Shown piece after piece: positions 1 to 31,354 of a stretch of DNA of 64,000 nt. The position numbers and the translations under genes are program-made. How positions within the stretch are numbered: the first letter of the stretch is position 1; each line of letters begins with the position of its first letter. Under the pieces are notes generated by a model, which was given only the letters and a program-made list of their open reading frames with translations, made no database searches and was not told the origin of the DNA. Source of the stretch: Aradus depressus (lineage: Eukaryota; Arthropoda; Insecta; Hemiptera; Aradidae); assembly GCA_963662175.1 (NCBI GenBank), contig OY759218.1, positions 5,634,001 through 5,698,000 of the forward strand, written 5' to 3'.

Positions 1-548
1 CTAAGTCAAAAACCATTCTCACAATGAACTTAAAACTTGAAATGAGGATGTCACATGAACTAACTTATAACTGATTACATTTTGTTCGAAATAAAACGAA
101 AATGAGACCACTTTACTTCGTGCCAAAGTACCGCTTCATTGGACATCAAATGGATACAACTGAAAGGCACATTTTATATGTAGAACTTTTTTTCGAACGT
201 CGCTCGGATTGTGAGGTACACGTCGAAAACCGTCCAAAAATATCGTTCTGAAACCCATTTTATTTAGCCGTTTACTTGTTTTACGCGGAAACGGTTAGTC
301 TTATCAAAAAATTGGTTCTTACCAGATATGTACTTTAATAAATTTCCAATTGCTTATGTGCCATTAAATGCGAGATAGAACCAATATGATCAAAGTTATA
401 GCGCCCCAAAGAATGTAAAATAAATTTCTGTAAGAAATATTTAAAAGTAATGTTAAATTGAAACGCATAGCAACGAATTATAAAAAAATATTTTTATTAT
501 CTGTAGTTGTTTTATTGAGGAAAGGATGAAAATAAAGAAAAAATAAGT
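1..548. other. AT-rich non-coding sequence
   Basis: No exon, RNA gene or recognisable transposon domain was found here. It may be upstream intron of the SoxD gene, whose first visible exon begins at 2394. Confidence 0.5.
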
Positions 549-886
549 GATGTGGATATAACAGGATTTTCTTATACCAATGACTTTTGTAGAGATCACT
601 GTCTCTCCCCCCTCTTACATTCAATTCATACTAGTGTTACTAGGTGAGCAATGGAATTAACTTTCGAAGTGTCGGTTTGCTTGGAATATAATCTAGTCGT
701 CAAAGTCACTCTCAAAATTACGTTGCACAATGAAACAAACAAAACTTCGGACCCCAACTCATTACTTTCAATTACTCAGAAATACCGATGAATTTAATTT
801 AAGAGAGGGACGGGGGAGGGAGAGTGATCTATATACAAAAGTGGTTGGTATAAGAAATTTTTTATATGACCACAACTACACATTAC
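549..886. repeat. inverted-repeat (MITE-like) element
   Basis: A left arm at about 551-618 and a right arm at about 800-882 are imperfect reverse complements. They share the motif TTTCTTATACCAA, an ACTTTTGTA block and a GATCACTCTC/TCTCCC tract. The interior has no coding sequence. This fits a short non-autonomous DNA transposon with long terminal inverted repeats. No target duplication could be fixed. The right end runs directly into the 28-bp minisatellite that follows. Confidence 0.55.
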
Positions 887-1145
887 ATATTTTTATATGA
901 CCACTACACATTACATATTTTTATATGACCACTACACATTACATATTTTTATATGACCACTACACATTACACATTTTTATATGACCACTACACATTACAT
1001 ATTTTTATATGACCACTACATATTACATATTTTTATATGACCACTACACATTACACATTTTTATATGACCACTACACATTACATATTTTTATATGACCAC
1101 TACACATTACATATTTTCATATGACCACTACACATTACATATTTT
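869..1145 (+). repeat. minisatellite, 28-bp unit, about 10 copies
   Basis: The motif ATATTTTTATATGACCAC followed by TACACATTAC recurs every 28 bp with only a few substitutions. The first unit has two extra A residues and matches the outer end of the inverted-repeat element just upstream. The array therefore looks like an expansion of that terminus. Confidence 0.9.
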
Positions 1146-1149
1146 TTTT

Positions 1150-1935
1150 CAACTTTAGATAATTTTGTATGTTAATTTGTAATAATATAAATTATGACTT
1201 GAGTTGATTATATTCCATGCAGACACTTAAAATGTTAATTCCATTAACATTTCAGTTTTTCCTAGTTAAATTATTAAAACATCCACACCATTAGATTCTT
1301 GAATCTTGTGTCCCCACTCCTCATTTCGTTGCAGTTACTCTCATGCATACATCTGTCAATGTCCATTACTATGCATCTTAACACGATAAGATTTTATAAA
1401 TATAAGGATTTTTCTGTAAATGTCGTTTTTTCATTAAGTAAACTTTTCTATGAGAATCCTTTGTGCTTTTTTTGATATTAGTATTTATCAGTATGGCTGT
1501 ATTTATAGTATGTTCCAATATTTATATATGGCTTGAAGGAAGGGAGGAATATCAAGTACTCCTTCCACTCCAAACTTCTGAGGTGTCTTCATCCATCTGA
1601 TTTTGTTGTAAAAAGTATTTTAGTATTCTTGTAAATAATTTATGTAGTTTTATGTGTTCATTGTTTTTGTATGCATGTGTTTAGTAGTATGAAGGTATTT
1701 ATTAGTTTGCTAGACTATATCCATGCTCATATTCTTAGATTTAGGTTTGAAAGAACGGAGGAATATCAAGTACCGTTGTATTTCAATTAGCTATATAAGA
1801 TTAGGTTATGTTAGCCGCGAAGCAAGGAGGTGCAGATACTCTTCTGTAGTCGCTGTTCTTCTGAATTGTCTTTTATGTTTGTATCCGCCAAAATTTAAAA
1901 AAAGATAAGATTTTATAAATATAAGATACAAAGGA
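1150..1935. other. AT-rich non-coding sequence with diverged direct repeats
   Basis: No exon is supported. A block near 1535-1560 (GGAGGAATATCAAGTAC) recurs near 1755-1772. A block near 1825-1855 (AAGGAGGTGCAG, then CTCTTCTGTAGTC) recurs near 2060-2095. These are short diverged duplications of unknown origin. Confidence 0.45.
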
Positions 1936-1939
1936 AGTA

Positions 1940-2043
1940 TTGTGGACTCCCATAGTCGTCATGTCCACCAGAGCGAGAAAGAGCTGTCTGGAGGAAGAGA
2001 TATAACCTCGAAGTTAAAGCCCGGGTATGAGTCACAATAACTA
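1940..2043 (+). repeat. tRNA-derived SINE, 3' fragment
   Basis: It matches the 3' part of the SINE family described at 58366: the CATGTCCACCAGAG motif, the GATATGACCTCG-like motif (here ATATAACCTCG), and AAAGCCCGGG ending in ATGAGTCACAATAACTAA. The tRNA-like head is missing. Confidence 0.7.
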
Positions 2044-2317
2044 AGTTACCTCCAAGCCAAGGAGGTGCAGAAATTCTCTTCTGTAGTCACTGTTCTGTTG
2101 GAGGTGGGTCCTCTCCCCCTTCTGCCGCTCCAGACTACAGAGAGAGAACCCCGATATAAAGGAGTACAGAGCGGTGCCATGGACTGTTGTTCTCTGTGCT
2201 CTGACAGTCAGAGCAATCCAGTGACAAAGCCAGGAAAAGGGAGATGCGCTCGGGTCTATCCCCTCCACCCACCTCTAAATGTCCTCACAGCAAATCATTT
2301 TATATTATAGGATAGAT

Positions 2318-2372
2318 GATTCAAGCTGGGGAGGTACATTGCCGATGCTTTACCTACAACTTTTTTTCCTAT
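2318..2372 (-). repeat. foldback-family terminus (fragment)
   Basis: On the minus strand this reads AAAAAAGTTGTAGGTAAAGC then CGGCAATGTACCTCCCCAGC. This is the outer end of the modular foldback family seen complete at 61708. Confidence 0.6.
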
Positions 2373-2393
2373 TAAGAATGTGTGATTTTCCAG

Positions 2394-20936
<18,543 letters not shown>

Positions 20937-21620
20937 ACTGTGATTATTATCGTAGACTGTAAAACACTCTTTAAAATACCTCTAAGCAACAATGTTTTAT
21001 GTAAATGTATTTAATATATATTCTTTAAAATATTTTTTTCAGACAAATGATAAATTTTAAATATTCTAATTTATGTATGATTATAAATTAGTGTAAATTG
21101 TTTATAAAAATGGCCCGCGATATGCAATATGAGCTTAAGCGCTATGTTCCAAATGTTTTCTGTTGTAGCACAAAATAAATAGTAAAATATTATAAGGGAC
21201 CTACGGAAACGTGTACATGCTAAATTGTAAATTTTGGTAAAACTTTGACTCGTAACGTTTTGTTCGATAGAGCATTCGAATGACATCTTGTTCGATCTTC
21301 TAGCTCAAAGTTAAGTTTCGAATTTTAGAAATCTCTGAAGAATCGCACATCCAACATTGCTAACATCTTTCATTTTTCCCACGTCTTAAAATGTGACAGC
21401 TTTGACATTAGGGGTCATACAGTGGCTCATAATTTCATCTTGTTTAACATTAAATTTTACAATTTAGAAAAACATTTGTTAAGAAATGTTTTGTTCAATG
21501 AGTTAGGAACGAGAGATCACCCGATCTTTATCAAGTGTCCGCAATTGTATCTTGAAAATATGACCAGATATTAACAACTTCTAAGTTGAGGAACGCGGAC
21601 ATATTGTGGAATTTGTAATA
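20937..21620 (+). other. SoxD 3' UTR and downstream sequence
   Basis: AT-rich, with AATAAA at 21174-21179. No second gene is seen. Confidence 0.45.
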
Positions 21621-21622
21621 AA

Positions 21623-21830
21623 TAAATAAAACAAACTTATTTTTTGAAATATTGTCTATTCCACTAAAGATATTTATAAAACTACCGGTTTCGGCCTCAC
21701 ACCATCTTAAACTGTTGTCATAACTCTGTTCATAACTAGACCTGACGATGGTGTGAGGCCGAAACCGGTAGTTTTATAAATATCTTTAGTGGAATAGACA
21801 ATATTTCAAAAAATAAGTTTGTTTTATTTA
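21623..21830. repeat. inverted pair of ribozyme-bearing Penelope termini
   Basis: Arms of about 85 bp (21623-21708 and 21747-21830) are near-perfect reverse complements. Each contains GGCCGAAACCGGTAG and the AGTGGAATAGACAATATTTC block. The spacer is about 40 bp. Confidence 0.85.
21742..21770 (+). ncRNA. hammerhead-like core, plus-strand copy
   Basis: CTGACGA, unpaired T, a weak stem II (GGT..GCC), GAA, palindromic ACCGGT and A. All invariant core bases are present. The inverted partner at 21680-21710 (minus) reads TTTAAGA in place of CTGANGA and should be inactive. Stem I is short, about 4 bp. Confidence 0.65.
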
Positions 21831-24800
21831 CTTAAGATATTACACTACATTTTTGATAATTGTGCCTAATTTCTAACAAAAAATGTAAAAATATTCATTG
21901 TAGTAAAATATCTCTTATATTTCATTGTAATTGCATATGGCGGTCCAAATTATTTCAAAAAATAATGTATTATTGCATTTTGTCTGTATCAATATTGATA
22001 ATTTTGAGAACGCCTCATGTTTTGATATTTCAAAAATAATGCAACAATATAAAGGAATTTTGAGTGGGAAGACGTGCAATGATTTGGGCACTGACATGAA
22101 AAAAGGTATTATGTATAATTGATAAGCTATAAAATGTGATTTGTAGAATAATGTATAAATTATTGTAATATTTGTAATATGAAAAAAAAAAATAATAAAA
22201 AAATATTTATTTCCATGTTTATTAAAGGGCAAAAATAGTACTACTTATTTGCTATAGAACATTTTTGGTGGTAGTTAGTGGTGGTGGTTATTGTCTTGAT
22301 TTATAAGTAATCATGAACCACACGCACACAAGGATAGTTGGTTCATTTTGAGAAGGCCGATGAGCGCACTTTCCTTCCTAAGGTCTCCACTTCCTTTATT
22401 TTTGCCACCTCCCTGGTTGATCTATTTTTCTAAAAAGATTTATAGAAAATTATGGAAACAGGGACAACCAGGTGAACCTTAAAGAAAAAAAATATATCGT
22501 CGTTAAGCTTAAAAATATATGATATACAGCATATATTGCTGTAATAAAAAAACAATTAGTTTTCAATTTTTTTATATCCACCGGGAACCAAGATGGCTGC
22601 TTAGAAAAAGCGGCTAATGATATCGAAAGAAGTTTTGGAGTAAAAAATGTTCTCCCCAGAAGTTTTTACACAAATAGTTCTCTTCACTTTTTTGATAAGT
22701 TGAGCCGCAATCTTAGTTTTTTCCAGAACATTTGTTTTTCTGTAAGAAAGATCTGTTGCCCCTAATTCCTTGGAGCTCCCTTATTGTATTACAAGTTCAG
22801 AAAAATGGACAATGGTACCTGAAAAGTAGCGCAGTGGATTGGAGAGATCTTAGAAAAGAAGGAGTACTCATCTACCAACTCAAAATACACCAACTACGCT
22901 CTCTCTAAGAGGGCTATGAATTTCGTTGGGAAATATGGATATTAAACATTTAAATTAATTCTATCTTATTGAAATTTTAATTTGATAAAGAGTTACAAAT
23001 GTTTAATAAAATCAAATTGTTTCATTATTTACTTTCAGTATTAGTTAATTATAGAATTATGAAATATGGTTCCTTTAAATGCATTTTCATTTATTGTTTT
23101 CGATCATTTTTCTTTTCCATGAACTGCGAATTGGGCCATTAAAATATAAATTTCAGTTATATAGGTCGTTTATAATCAAAAAAGAGTTATTTTCCCTCTC
23201 AATTTTAGCTGCGAGGCTTCCCTCATATTTTCACTGGTTTCCCTGGATTTTTTACAACATTTAAGCCTTGATATTAACTACTGATTATTATAGTCTGTTT
23301 CTGTTGTAGAGGAATCATAATATATAATTCTATTGATTATTGCAAGTGCTTTCCGAAAACAGGGTTTACTCTAGTTGTCAATTCTGTTTAATGTGAGCAG
23401 TTTTATATGGGTGACCATTTATTTTATTGCGCTATCAGTTTTAAACAATAAGAACTATCAAGAAATTTTAAGTGCAAAAGTTGCCCGCATCTTTCCAGTT
23501 TGAGCAAAATAGAAAAAATATAATTTTTTCATTAGTATTGTGTTTTATTTGAATTTCGTTTTATTGACCGGTGGTAAAAAATGTATACATTATTTATCTA
23601 CTCCTTTTTGATTGTAGACCCCTTATGCTGTGTCTCGTTATAGTACTCTAAAAAAAATTATATGGATAATTTTTTTTTTTTTTAATCTGGCCTAAAATCC
23701 ATTCCCAACTTTAATTTATGAAAATTAATTTAAATGTATCATTTACATTCTTTGCTCTTAGTATATAAATAAAAATGTATTGTTTCAAAATTTATTATTA
23801 ATTATGTATGTTGTTATTAATAAATAACTAGAAAGTGATTCTTTAGAATTGTAGAATACACGCGTGATTTTATATTGTACATATTATATTCTAGTGCAGC
23901 TTTATTATAAGTTGCTCTGTGTCCTTATGTGTATACAGAATGTATCATAGAAATCATATGTTATTATATACATAAGTATGACATGTTATTATATATAATA
24001 ACATATTATATATTATTTATTGTGTTATATAATAATGTTTGCTGATATGAATTATACATATTGCATATTAAAAAAGAGAAAAATGGATAGTAGTTATATT
24101 ATATATAAATTTCATTAAAATAGGCCAGTACAAAATAGAATTCGGTGTGTTAGAACTTATCATGGAGCTCTTAATATTTTATTATTGTATTCTTTTATTA
24201 TGAACCAAAGTGAATTTAAAAATCTTAAATTGTTATAATTTCTTGTTAATGTTAATTTTCAGCTTCTATTCATGAGTAATTCCATTTCCGGTCGAAACTA
24301 AAATCACTTACTATTAGAATATCCTTAAATTTGAACTAATTAACATAAATTGATGGGACAAATTTTATTTTGAATAGAGTAATTTAAAGATGAGTTTTAA
24401 CTCTTTTTTTTCGCTCTGTGAATTTAAGGAACATTTAGATTCTAAATTGTATTCTAAATTCCATGGTGAGAAGCGTTTGTTTGAGAGGTAATACCAAATT
24501 TGTTTTGCAGGTGTCAACGTTTTTGTACGATGAGATCACATCATATATTATTTATACACTTATAATACCGATTTGTTAATTTAAAAAAATATATAGGAAT
24601 TTTCAGATGTTGTATTTGGAAACATCTTTTTTTTTCTTTTTAGGATTTATTTTACAATTTTATCTTAAGAAGTCTTGGAGATACTATTTTTTTCTTCTAT
24701 ATTTGATCCCAAAAAGTGACGCCCAACTCAGCAAGAAACTTAAAACTTTTCATATCCAAAAATTTATTTCTCCCAAAATAAATATTCGATTAATCTAAAA

Positions 24801-25500
24801 TTTTGGATTTGAACGTTAATATACACCTTTACAGATGTACAAAAATGAAAGAACTGGTGAGGTATTTAAGATGAAGCCTGTCCCATCAATGTATATCGTA
24901 TCAAAACAGACCACCAAATTTCACTAAAGACTGTCGGATCTTGGTTAATTATTCTAAGTCGACGTGGAATTACCCATATATTTTTTAAACAATGCTCAAT
25001 TACATAATTTAATTTAATTTTCATTTTTTTAATTATATATTGTAACAATGAATGCTACGCTACATTTACTTTTTTATTTTTTTCTAAATTGAAAAATAAA
25101 TTACGGAAATAGAAATTTATAACGATAAGTAACATTTCTAAGCAATAGTTTTATTTTTTATTTTCTTTGGCCTTAAGGCATGTCATAAGTAAGATTACTT
25201 CATATACTATCTTCTGGTGAAGGTATTAGTTCCCTAAAAAAAATTCTTCATACAATTTTTATGTATTTATTTTTCATGTTATTTATTATTTTGTTTTATT
25301 ACTTTGAAGAAAAAAATAATAATAATAATCTGTAAATATGCATATGGATTTGTAGAAAATTGGCAATAGATTTTTTATGCGCCATCTTTTTTGGTGTGTG
25401 CAGGGTCATGTTTTTACAAAATATAACAAATCTTGTTTTAGAATACGTAAACACTATGCCGGTTGTTCCATTTCAACTGTCCTAGACCGATGTCAACAAC
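21831..25500. other. AT-rich gene desert
   Basis: 3.7 kb with only short chance open frames (longest 105 codons at 21915-22232 minus, low complexity). No family match, exon pair or RNA gene was recognised. Confidence 0.5.
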
Positions 25501-25502
25501 GG

Positions 25503-25987
25503 TTAACCCTCCAGTTCCTGAATAAAATGTAATTTAAAAAAATAATTTTTTTAATTAATTTTATTTATTACCTAAATAATGTAAATGTATAAATTTGGTG
25601 TTTTTTTCTGCTACCTTGTAATCTCTATGGCCCTGCACCCTGCGGGGTTCATTAGGAATGTGGTCAACAAAATAATCAAAAACTTTAATTTCACATATTT
25701 TTATTTTATTTTTTTTGAGTGTTACAAACGATGTTTTATTTATACATATAAGATAAAGATAACTACAGAATTCTATCTACAATGAACGTGTAACCCCACT
25801 CCACATGCTTTACACATAAATCTCGTATTCTTGTGACACATCTTCTTTGACCACAAGCTACTTTTTCACGTGCTGAAGGTTTTACAGTTTTTTTTTTACC
25901 TCAGATATTGGGATATTCGATATTGATCTGGGCTTGGAGTGGACAAACTTCTACTCTGTTGTCTTTTATCGTTCCAGTACTATATAT

Positions 25988-26047
<60 letters not shown>

Positions 26048-26536
26048 TATAACTTTGTATAATTATTATTAGTAAAAAACAAAACAAAAAATGCAATGCA
26101 TATTTTTTAAAAAAATGTTAAAACACATAATAGTTGACTGGGGGCCTAATGCACCCTACAGGTGACGCCAAACTTCAATTCACCTCTGAAACTTTGTTAT
26201 TGACTAGAAATGAAAGGTTTTTGGATTAATTGACACATTACTATCCTAATTATAAGATATGATAATATTGATTGATTACTAATATTTTCGTTGACATGGT
26301 ATAAAAAAAATGAACGATAACTCTTGTTGAAAACAAAACCACGTTTAATGAAACCTTTGGATGGTTATAAACACTGCTGTGATGAAATTTCCCGGTTTCC
26401 TGCTAAGTAGAGAGGTTAATTAGATCCTAAACTAGCTAGTAATTACGCAAACAGTGGCTGATGAGCTATATAAGGGTTTAAAAACAAATAAAAAAGGTAT
26501 GCACCCTGGAGGGTGCAATAGGAACTGAAGGGTTAA
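25503..26536 (-). mobile_element. piggyBac-family element, internally deleted
   Basis: TTAA duplications at 25503-25506 and 26533-26536 flank terminal inverted repeats CCCTCCAGTTCCT and AGGAACTGAAGGG. On the minus strand near 25785-25860 a short frame reads KKMCHKNTRFMCKACGVGLH then VHC. This is the C-terminal cysteine-rich zinc domain of piggyBac transposases. The catalytic part is missing. A (TA)n microsatellite lies inside. Confidence 0.85.
25996..26045. repeat. (TA)n microsatellite
   Basis: More than 20 uninterrupted TA units inside the piggyBac remnant. Confidence 0.95.
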
Positions 26537-26689
26537 AGCTATCAATCACTAGGTTTTTCTAATGACTCGTCAAAAATTTTTTTAGTCAGTACAATTTCAG
26601 ACTTTTTAAAAATATTTCCTTCTAATGTTTTTCTTAAACTTCTTTTCCTTGTAATTTTCTTCAAGCCTACTTGAGAGATAACAATATTT

Positions 26690-26830
26690 TGCGCATGCCG
26701 TCCTTCAGACGGAACGTTAATCAACGTTATCGACCCGATACGGTCTCTACTCGTGAAAGACCTGTACCCTAATTAAACCTGGATAGCAAAATGTAGGACT
26801 CTCGTAGTAGAGCTATCTAATGAGACTTAG
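26690..26830 (+). repeat. degenerate tRNA-derived SINE fragment
   Basis: GCATGCCGTCCTTCAGACGG, the ACGTTAATC block and GGACTCTCGTAGTAGAG match the SINE body with many substitutions. Confidence 0.6.
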
Positions 26831-27257
26831 GTTTACATGCCATGTATCTAATGATAGCTTCATTCGCTCCTGAGATATCGTCCTGTCACAGTTGAAATGA
26901 ACCACCCATTATGTCTAAATGTGCTTTAAAACATTGTTTAGCTAAGTATACAGAGATTGTTCCAGATGTCACTGGAATGGATATCTGTGTCGAGCCTCAG
27001 CTTGAACATATTATATGAGTTAAGCATCTAACGTTTTGCTTATATAATATATATAAAATATATATATAATCATCTCGTGTCCACTGTTTATAAGTGTGAA
27101 AGCTTTTTAAGAAAAAGAAAGTTTTTATTTTCCCCAACATTGCATTCCCGTTATTTTTTATCTTCCAGGGATTTCTGGGATTAGGACTTTCTTTTTTTTT
27201 AGATTAATATGATTCATTTTAATTACAAATAATTACATTTGTTTTTATACAATCTAT

Positions 27258-28134
27258 CAGGTCATCTCATAAGTTGTCATTTTTTTTTTTATTTTGGGAA
27301 AAATATTTGTTATAAACATTACTGTGTTCATTTTCTACATTATTATTTTAAATCTTCAATTCCCGTAAAAAAAAAAACAAAAAAAACATATATATATGCA
27401 TCAGCATTACTTTCTCAATTTATTGTTTGCCTTTTTTGAAAATTAGCGATTATAGACATTTCGGGAAGTACTCCCATCATCATTACAATTTACATGTTCT
27501 TTGTGTTAACATTTCTTGTGTCAATCAGAATCTACATTTTATAAAACATCAAGACTTGATTGTTTGAGTCAGTTTGGAGTTGGTGTTTCAATATAGTTTC
27601 AATAAATATGTTCTATAAAAGGAAGATTCTGATTGGCAGAAGAAATGTTAACGTAAAGAACACATAAATTAAATATACTGATAAATATAAATTATAGATA
27701 CTTCCCGAAAAGTCTATAATTTCCAGTTTTTAAAAAAGACAAAAAATAAATTGGGAGAAGTAATGCTGTGATGAATGTATTATATGTGAATTCAAAATCT
27801 TACACAACCCAAAAATGATGAATCCAAGACAATTAGAAAGTAGTGGAGACTCCGGAACAGATGGTTATTTGAAGGGGCTATTGAGGACTCCTTAATATGC
27901 CCTTGTCCATAAATTTCTATCTCTGTTCACACCACAAGATAAATATGTATGCTCACGTATCACTTCCATTTCAAGATGTAAACTAGATAGAAAATCTATT
28001 TTCCCCTCTCCATAGAAGGATGAAAACGTGAGTTATTAATCCCTTTTCAAATACTGTTCGTACACAGATCATAATCTAGAGGCATTGATGTATTGAAGTA
28101 AACAATAAAAACAAAATGTGTTAGAAACCAATAA
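27258..28134 (-). mobile_element. mariner-like remnant split by a nested insertion
   Basis: CAGGTCATCTCATAAGTTGT at 27258 matches the terminal repeat of the mariner at 54660. Sequence from 27829 (CAATTAGAAAGTAG, ATGGTTATTTGAAGGGGCTA) to about 28134 matches its interior and 3' flank. Between them lies an inverted pair of ribozyme-bearing repeats, so the mariner is older. Confidence 0.65.
27373..27817. repeat. inverted pair of Penelope-type termini with decayed hammerhead cores
   Basis: The left arm contains GACATTTCGGGAAGTACTCC (minus-strand core ATGATGATGGGAG...CCCGAAATGTC, C3 changed to A). The right arm contains GATACTTCCCGAAAAGTCTA with the CTGATGA region lost. Inner blocks such as TTCTTTGTGTTAACATTTCT and its complement also pair. 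Confidence 0.7.
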
Positions 28135-28149
28135 TAATATTTATTTAAT

Positions 28150-29280
28150 AAAATAACAGATAAGTGACTATTTTTTTTTTTTTTTTTTTTTTTTTAATTT
28201 TTTGCAGACAGGATTAATTCGTATTTTTTATAAGAATTTATGTTTTTGTAGTTTGGAGGGAAGATTCTATGTGCTCTGGGCGAGGGGCTTCCAGATAGAT
28301 ATCACTGAGTTTCTGCATTTTTTTGGCGAAAGTTATCATTTTATTAATAATTTATTTCTGGCTTATTTTTATGAATATCGTGATTAAGAATTGTGTATTT
28401 ATCAGAATTTCACGTAATTACAAATATTTTGTATTTAATATTAACGAAAAAAAAAAAAAAATCAAGCAAATTGTCCATTATCGATGCCATATGAAAAGAA
28501 TCCATATTCTAAAAAAACTAACTCCTTATACGAAAAATAAGCATATACAACTTAAATTTAAAAAAAAGGTTAATTTCCTTTATATAATCTTTGAGAAAAC
28601 TATGAAATTATATTATTTTTAAAATTATTGTCCAATTGTTATTTATTATATGCTAGCACAAATTACTCCGAGCTAAACCTCGTTTCGACAATTAATTTTT
28701 TTTTTTAAATTACGAAATACTTATTATTATACCAAGAAAAATTATTATATCTATAAAAATGTATTATACCCATAATAAATTATATCTATAAAAATATTAT
28801 AGAGTATTTTATATGTAAAAATGTATTTTAACGTGCAATACATTTTCTTAAAGGGAACAAATGTATAGTGGCAAAATGAATGAAAATGCACTTATAAACT
28901 GTAAATTTTTATAAGAAAGTCTTCTGTTAGCCACAAAACATTTTCATTATTTATTATATTTTATTTTATTAAAAGGATTTTTGAAAACTGACCCTGTACT
29001 TGAAAAAGAAAAAGGTTTTTTTTATTTAATTTGCTTGGTTATGTTATTTATTGCAATTATAAGCGAAAAATGAAAATCAATGTGTGACGCAGGGTGTATG
29101 CATCAAAATTCAAGAACATTTGGAGGTCAAAATAACAAATACAAAAATATGCCCTCCTTAAAAAAATCCATGTATTGAAACGTTTTACTGATTATCTTGC
29201 TGGGCATTTATGTAAATAAAATGTTCTTTAAATCAAAGTTAAATGATCAAAAAAAGAACATTGTGTCAAGTGTTATTAAA
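28150..29280. other. AT-rich sequence without recognised feature
   Basis: It holds a poly-T run near 28171 and short open frames only. No gene was recognised. Confidence 0.45.
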
Positions 29281-29562
29281 GACGCCGGTAGCTCAGAGAT
29301 ACCGGGCCTGCATACTGAACTTAACGTTGTGGGTTCGCTGTGGGAAACCCTTCGTTTTTTATCCAGGAGGTAAAAAAAAACCTTGACCACACCGTCTTTC
29401 GGATGGGACGTTAAGCGATGCTCCCGAGTCTGTGCGATGTCAAGTATTCGTTAAAGACCCCTAACCTGGATGTAAAATTGAGTGTAGAGTCGGTCTCATG
29501 TCCACCAGGTAGTAGGCGATATGACCTCGTAGTTAAAGACCGGGCATGAGTCCGGGTTATAA
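29281..29562 (+). repeat. tRNA-derived SINE with head
   Basis: The tRNA-like head begins GCCGGTAGCTCAGAGATACC (box A-like) and has GTGGGTTCGCTGTGGG (box B-like). It is followed by the family body (CACACCGTCTTTCGGATGGG, GTTAAAGACCCC, CATGTCCACCAG, GGCGATATGACCTCG). Transcription would be by RNA polymerase III. Confidence 0.85.
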
Positions 29563-30164
29563 AGTGATTGACATGGTAGAGGTAAGAGCGACGTTTTTCT
29601 GTTAACTTGTTTTTCATAATTTAATAATCAACAACTTTTATTCTAATAACATTTTATTTAGATGAATCCCAACCGGGATAATTAATAAAATGTTATAAAA
29701 AAAACAAAAAAAACATATATTTTACTGTTGTTGCTGTAACGTATCTAGATGTTTATGGGAAATTGATTGCTTATTTAACTACGTTTCAGGCATATATCCT
29801 GGGTCACTGATATTAAATAAAACATCATTTATAAAATGGAAAAAGTTTCAAAAAATAAAAATAAAGCTTTTACATTAAAGGCTTCAAAATATCTCACTGT
29901 AAATTGTAATTGTTGTATTCTACCTTATTATTGATTATTTAGCTTAAGAATACTGTAATCTATAGTTATTTAAATATTGTATTTAAGTCTTTAATGTTAT
30001 AAAAAAACAAAAGATTGAAATAGAAAAAAACGTTTTTTTAAAAGAAATTTGTTTTTGTCTTACCTTTGAAACAACTTTTTTTACTTCTGCATAATTTTGT
30101 TTGTTGTCGATACAAAAAAAGTCTGTTTATGCAGAAAAACTTTTCCAGCCAGCTACATGAGGTA

Positions 30165-30420
30165 TAAGGAAAGTTATGTAATCCGGCAGAAATTCGATGT
30201 TTTCACGTCGGAATTTCATATTTTCGACCCCGTGAATCAAAAAATGTATGTATAAAAAAAGTTCGTGTCTATCTGGGAACACGATAACGATAACACGACA
30301 GGACAGGATGAATATATTGACCCGAAATGTTATATTCCCAAACTCCTAAGGACGACACATAGTGATTTTCGGCCGAATTGGACACAGAGAGAGGGAAATT
30401 AAGGGAGGGGTCTACAGCAA
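30165..30420. repeat. foldback-family centre, degenerate
   Basis: AGTTATGTAATCCGGCAGAA, GGGAACACGATAACGATAAC and GATGAATATATTGACCCGAA match the centre and first module of the copy at 52.6-52.85 kb. Confidence 0.6.
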
Positions 30421-31080
30421 TTGTAATGTAATTCAAATTATTAATTAAAACTAATCACAGAAACCACAAGAATTTTTTTATTATTTTAAATTACAGTCTG
30501 TTTTATTTGTTTTTTTTTTTAAACTCATTTGTTTGCCCCATGAGACAAAATGCAATTTTAAACATTTAGCAATTAAAATTTGTTATTACATAAAAATTAC
30601 TGTAATTTAAATTTATTTAATATCTTACTGAATATACAATGAACTATAAAGAACCTCGTATTTCTTTCGAAAACACATATTCAGAGAAGTTCGTTTTCTT
30701 GTGTTAACATTGTAATTGCCTTTTAAATAAGCTCCGCTGTAAATGTTGGGGTCAAAAGTGTACCTACGAGCATGCGCACAAAAAAAAAAATTGTTGGTTC
30801 ATTATATGAACTAAGTAGGTACAAGAGGAAGTTTTTAGGATTTGTTGGTCTTGAGGAAAAATGTTTCTAGAATAAATTAATTTTTTTAGATAACTTTCAT
30901 CTCGTTATTCAGCCAACACATGGCTTATTGTTTTCTTAATATTTACATAAGTACATACAAATTAATTACACCAACATTTTCAATGCCAACAAAGCTAAGA
31001 AACTACATCTGCCCTATTTTTCTCAAAATTGAAAACAATCAATTATAAAATATAAACTTGTAGAACTATATTCAACTAAA

Positions 31081-31195
31081 AAGGTACATGTAATATTTAC
31101 ATAATAAATCAGGCACACGTAATATTTACATCCTAAATCAGGTACATGTAATATTTACATCTTAAATCAGGTACATGTAATATTTACAAATTAAA
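31081..31195 (+). repeat. minisatellite, ~29-bp unit, 4 copies
   Basis: GGTACATGTAATATTTACAT followed by CTTAAATCA repeats four times with small changes. It lies downstream of the Hsp90 exon, on the 3' side for that strand. Confidence 0.85.
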
Positions 31196-31354
31196 ATGTA
31201 CAATCAAACTTACAAATACAAATTTACTCGTAATCTTGACTTGAGAATTAAAATTAAATCGGTAAGAAAAAAAAGAACTGGATTTTTTACAAGAAAATTA
31301 CACGAATAATTCAAAAAATGGGATTCAGTCTGATGGGAAAAAGAAATGTTGCCC

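Noticed and set aside
880..1145. CRISPR-like array
   Set aside because: Units are contiguous with no spacers and the genome is eukaryotic; it is a minisatellite.
2065..2310. 81-codon frame ahead of the first SoxD exon
   Set aside because: It overlaps a diverged repeat and another frame on the opposite strand; no splice link to the SoxD exon.
21915..22232. 105-codon minus-strand frame
   Set aside because: Low-complexity AT-rich sequence without family similarity.
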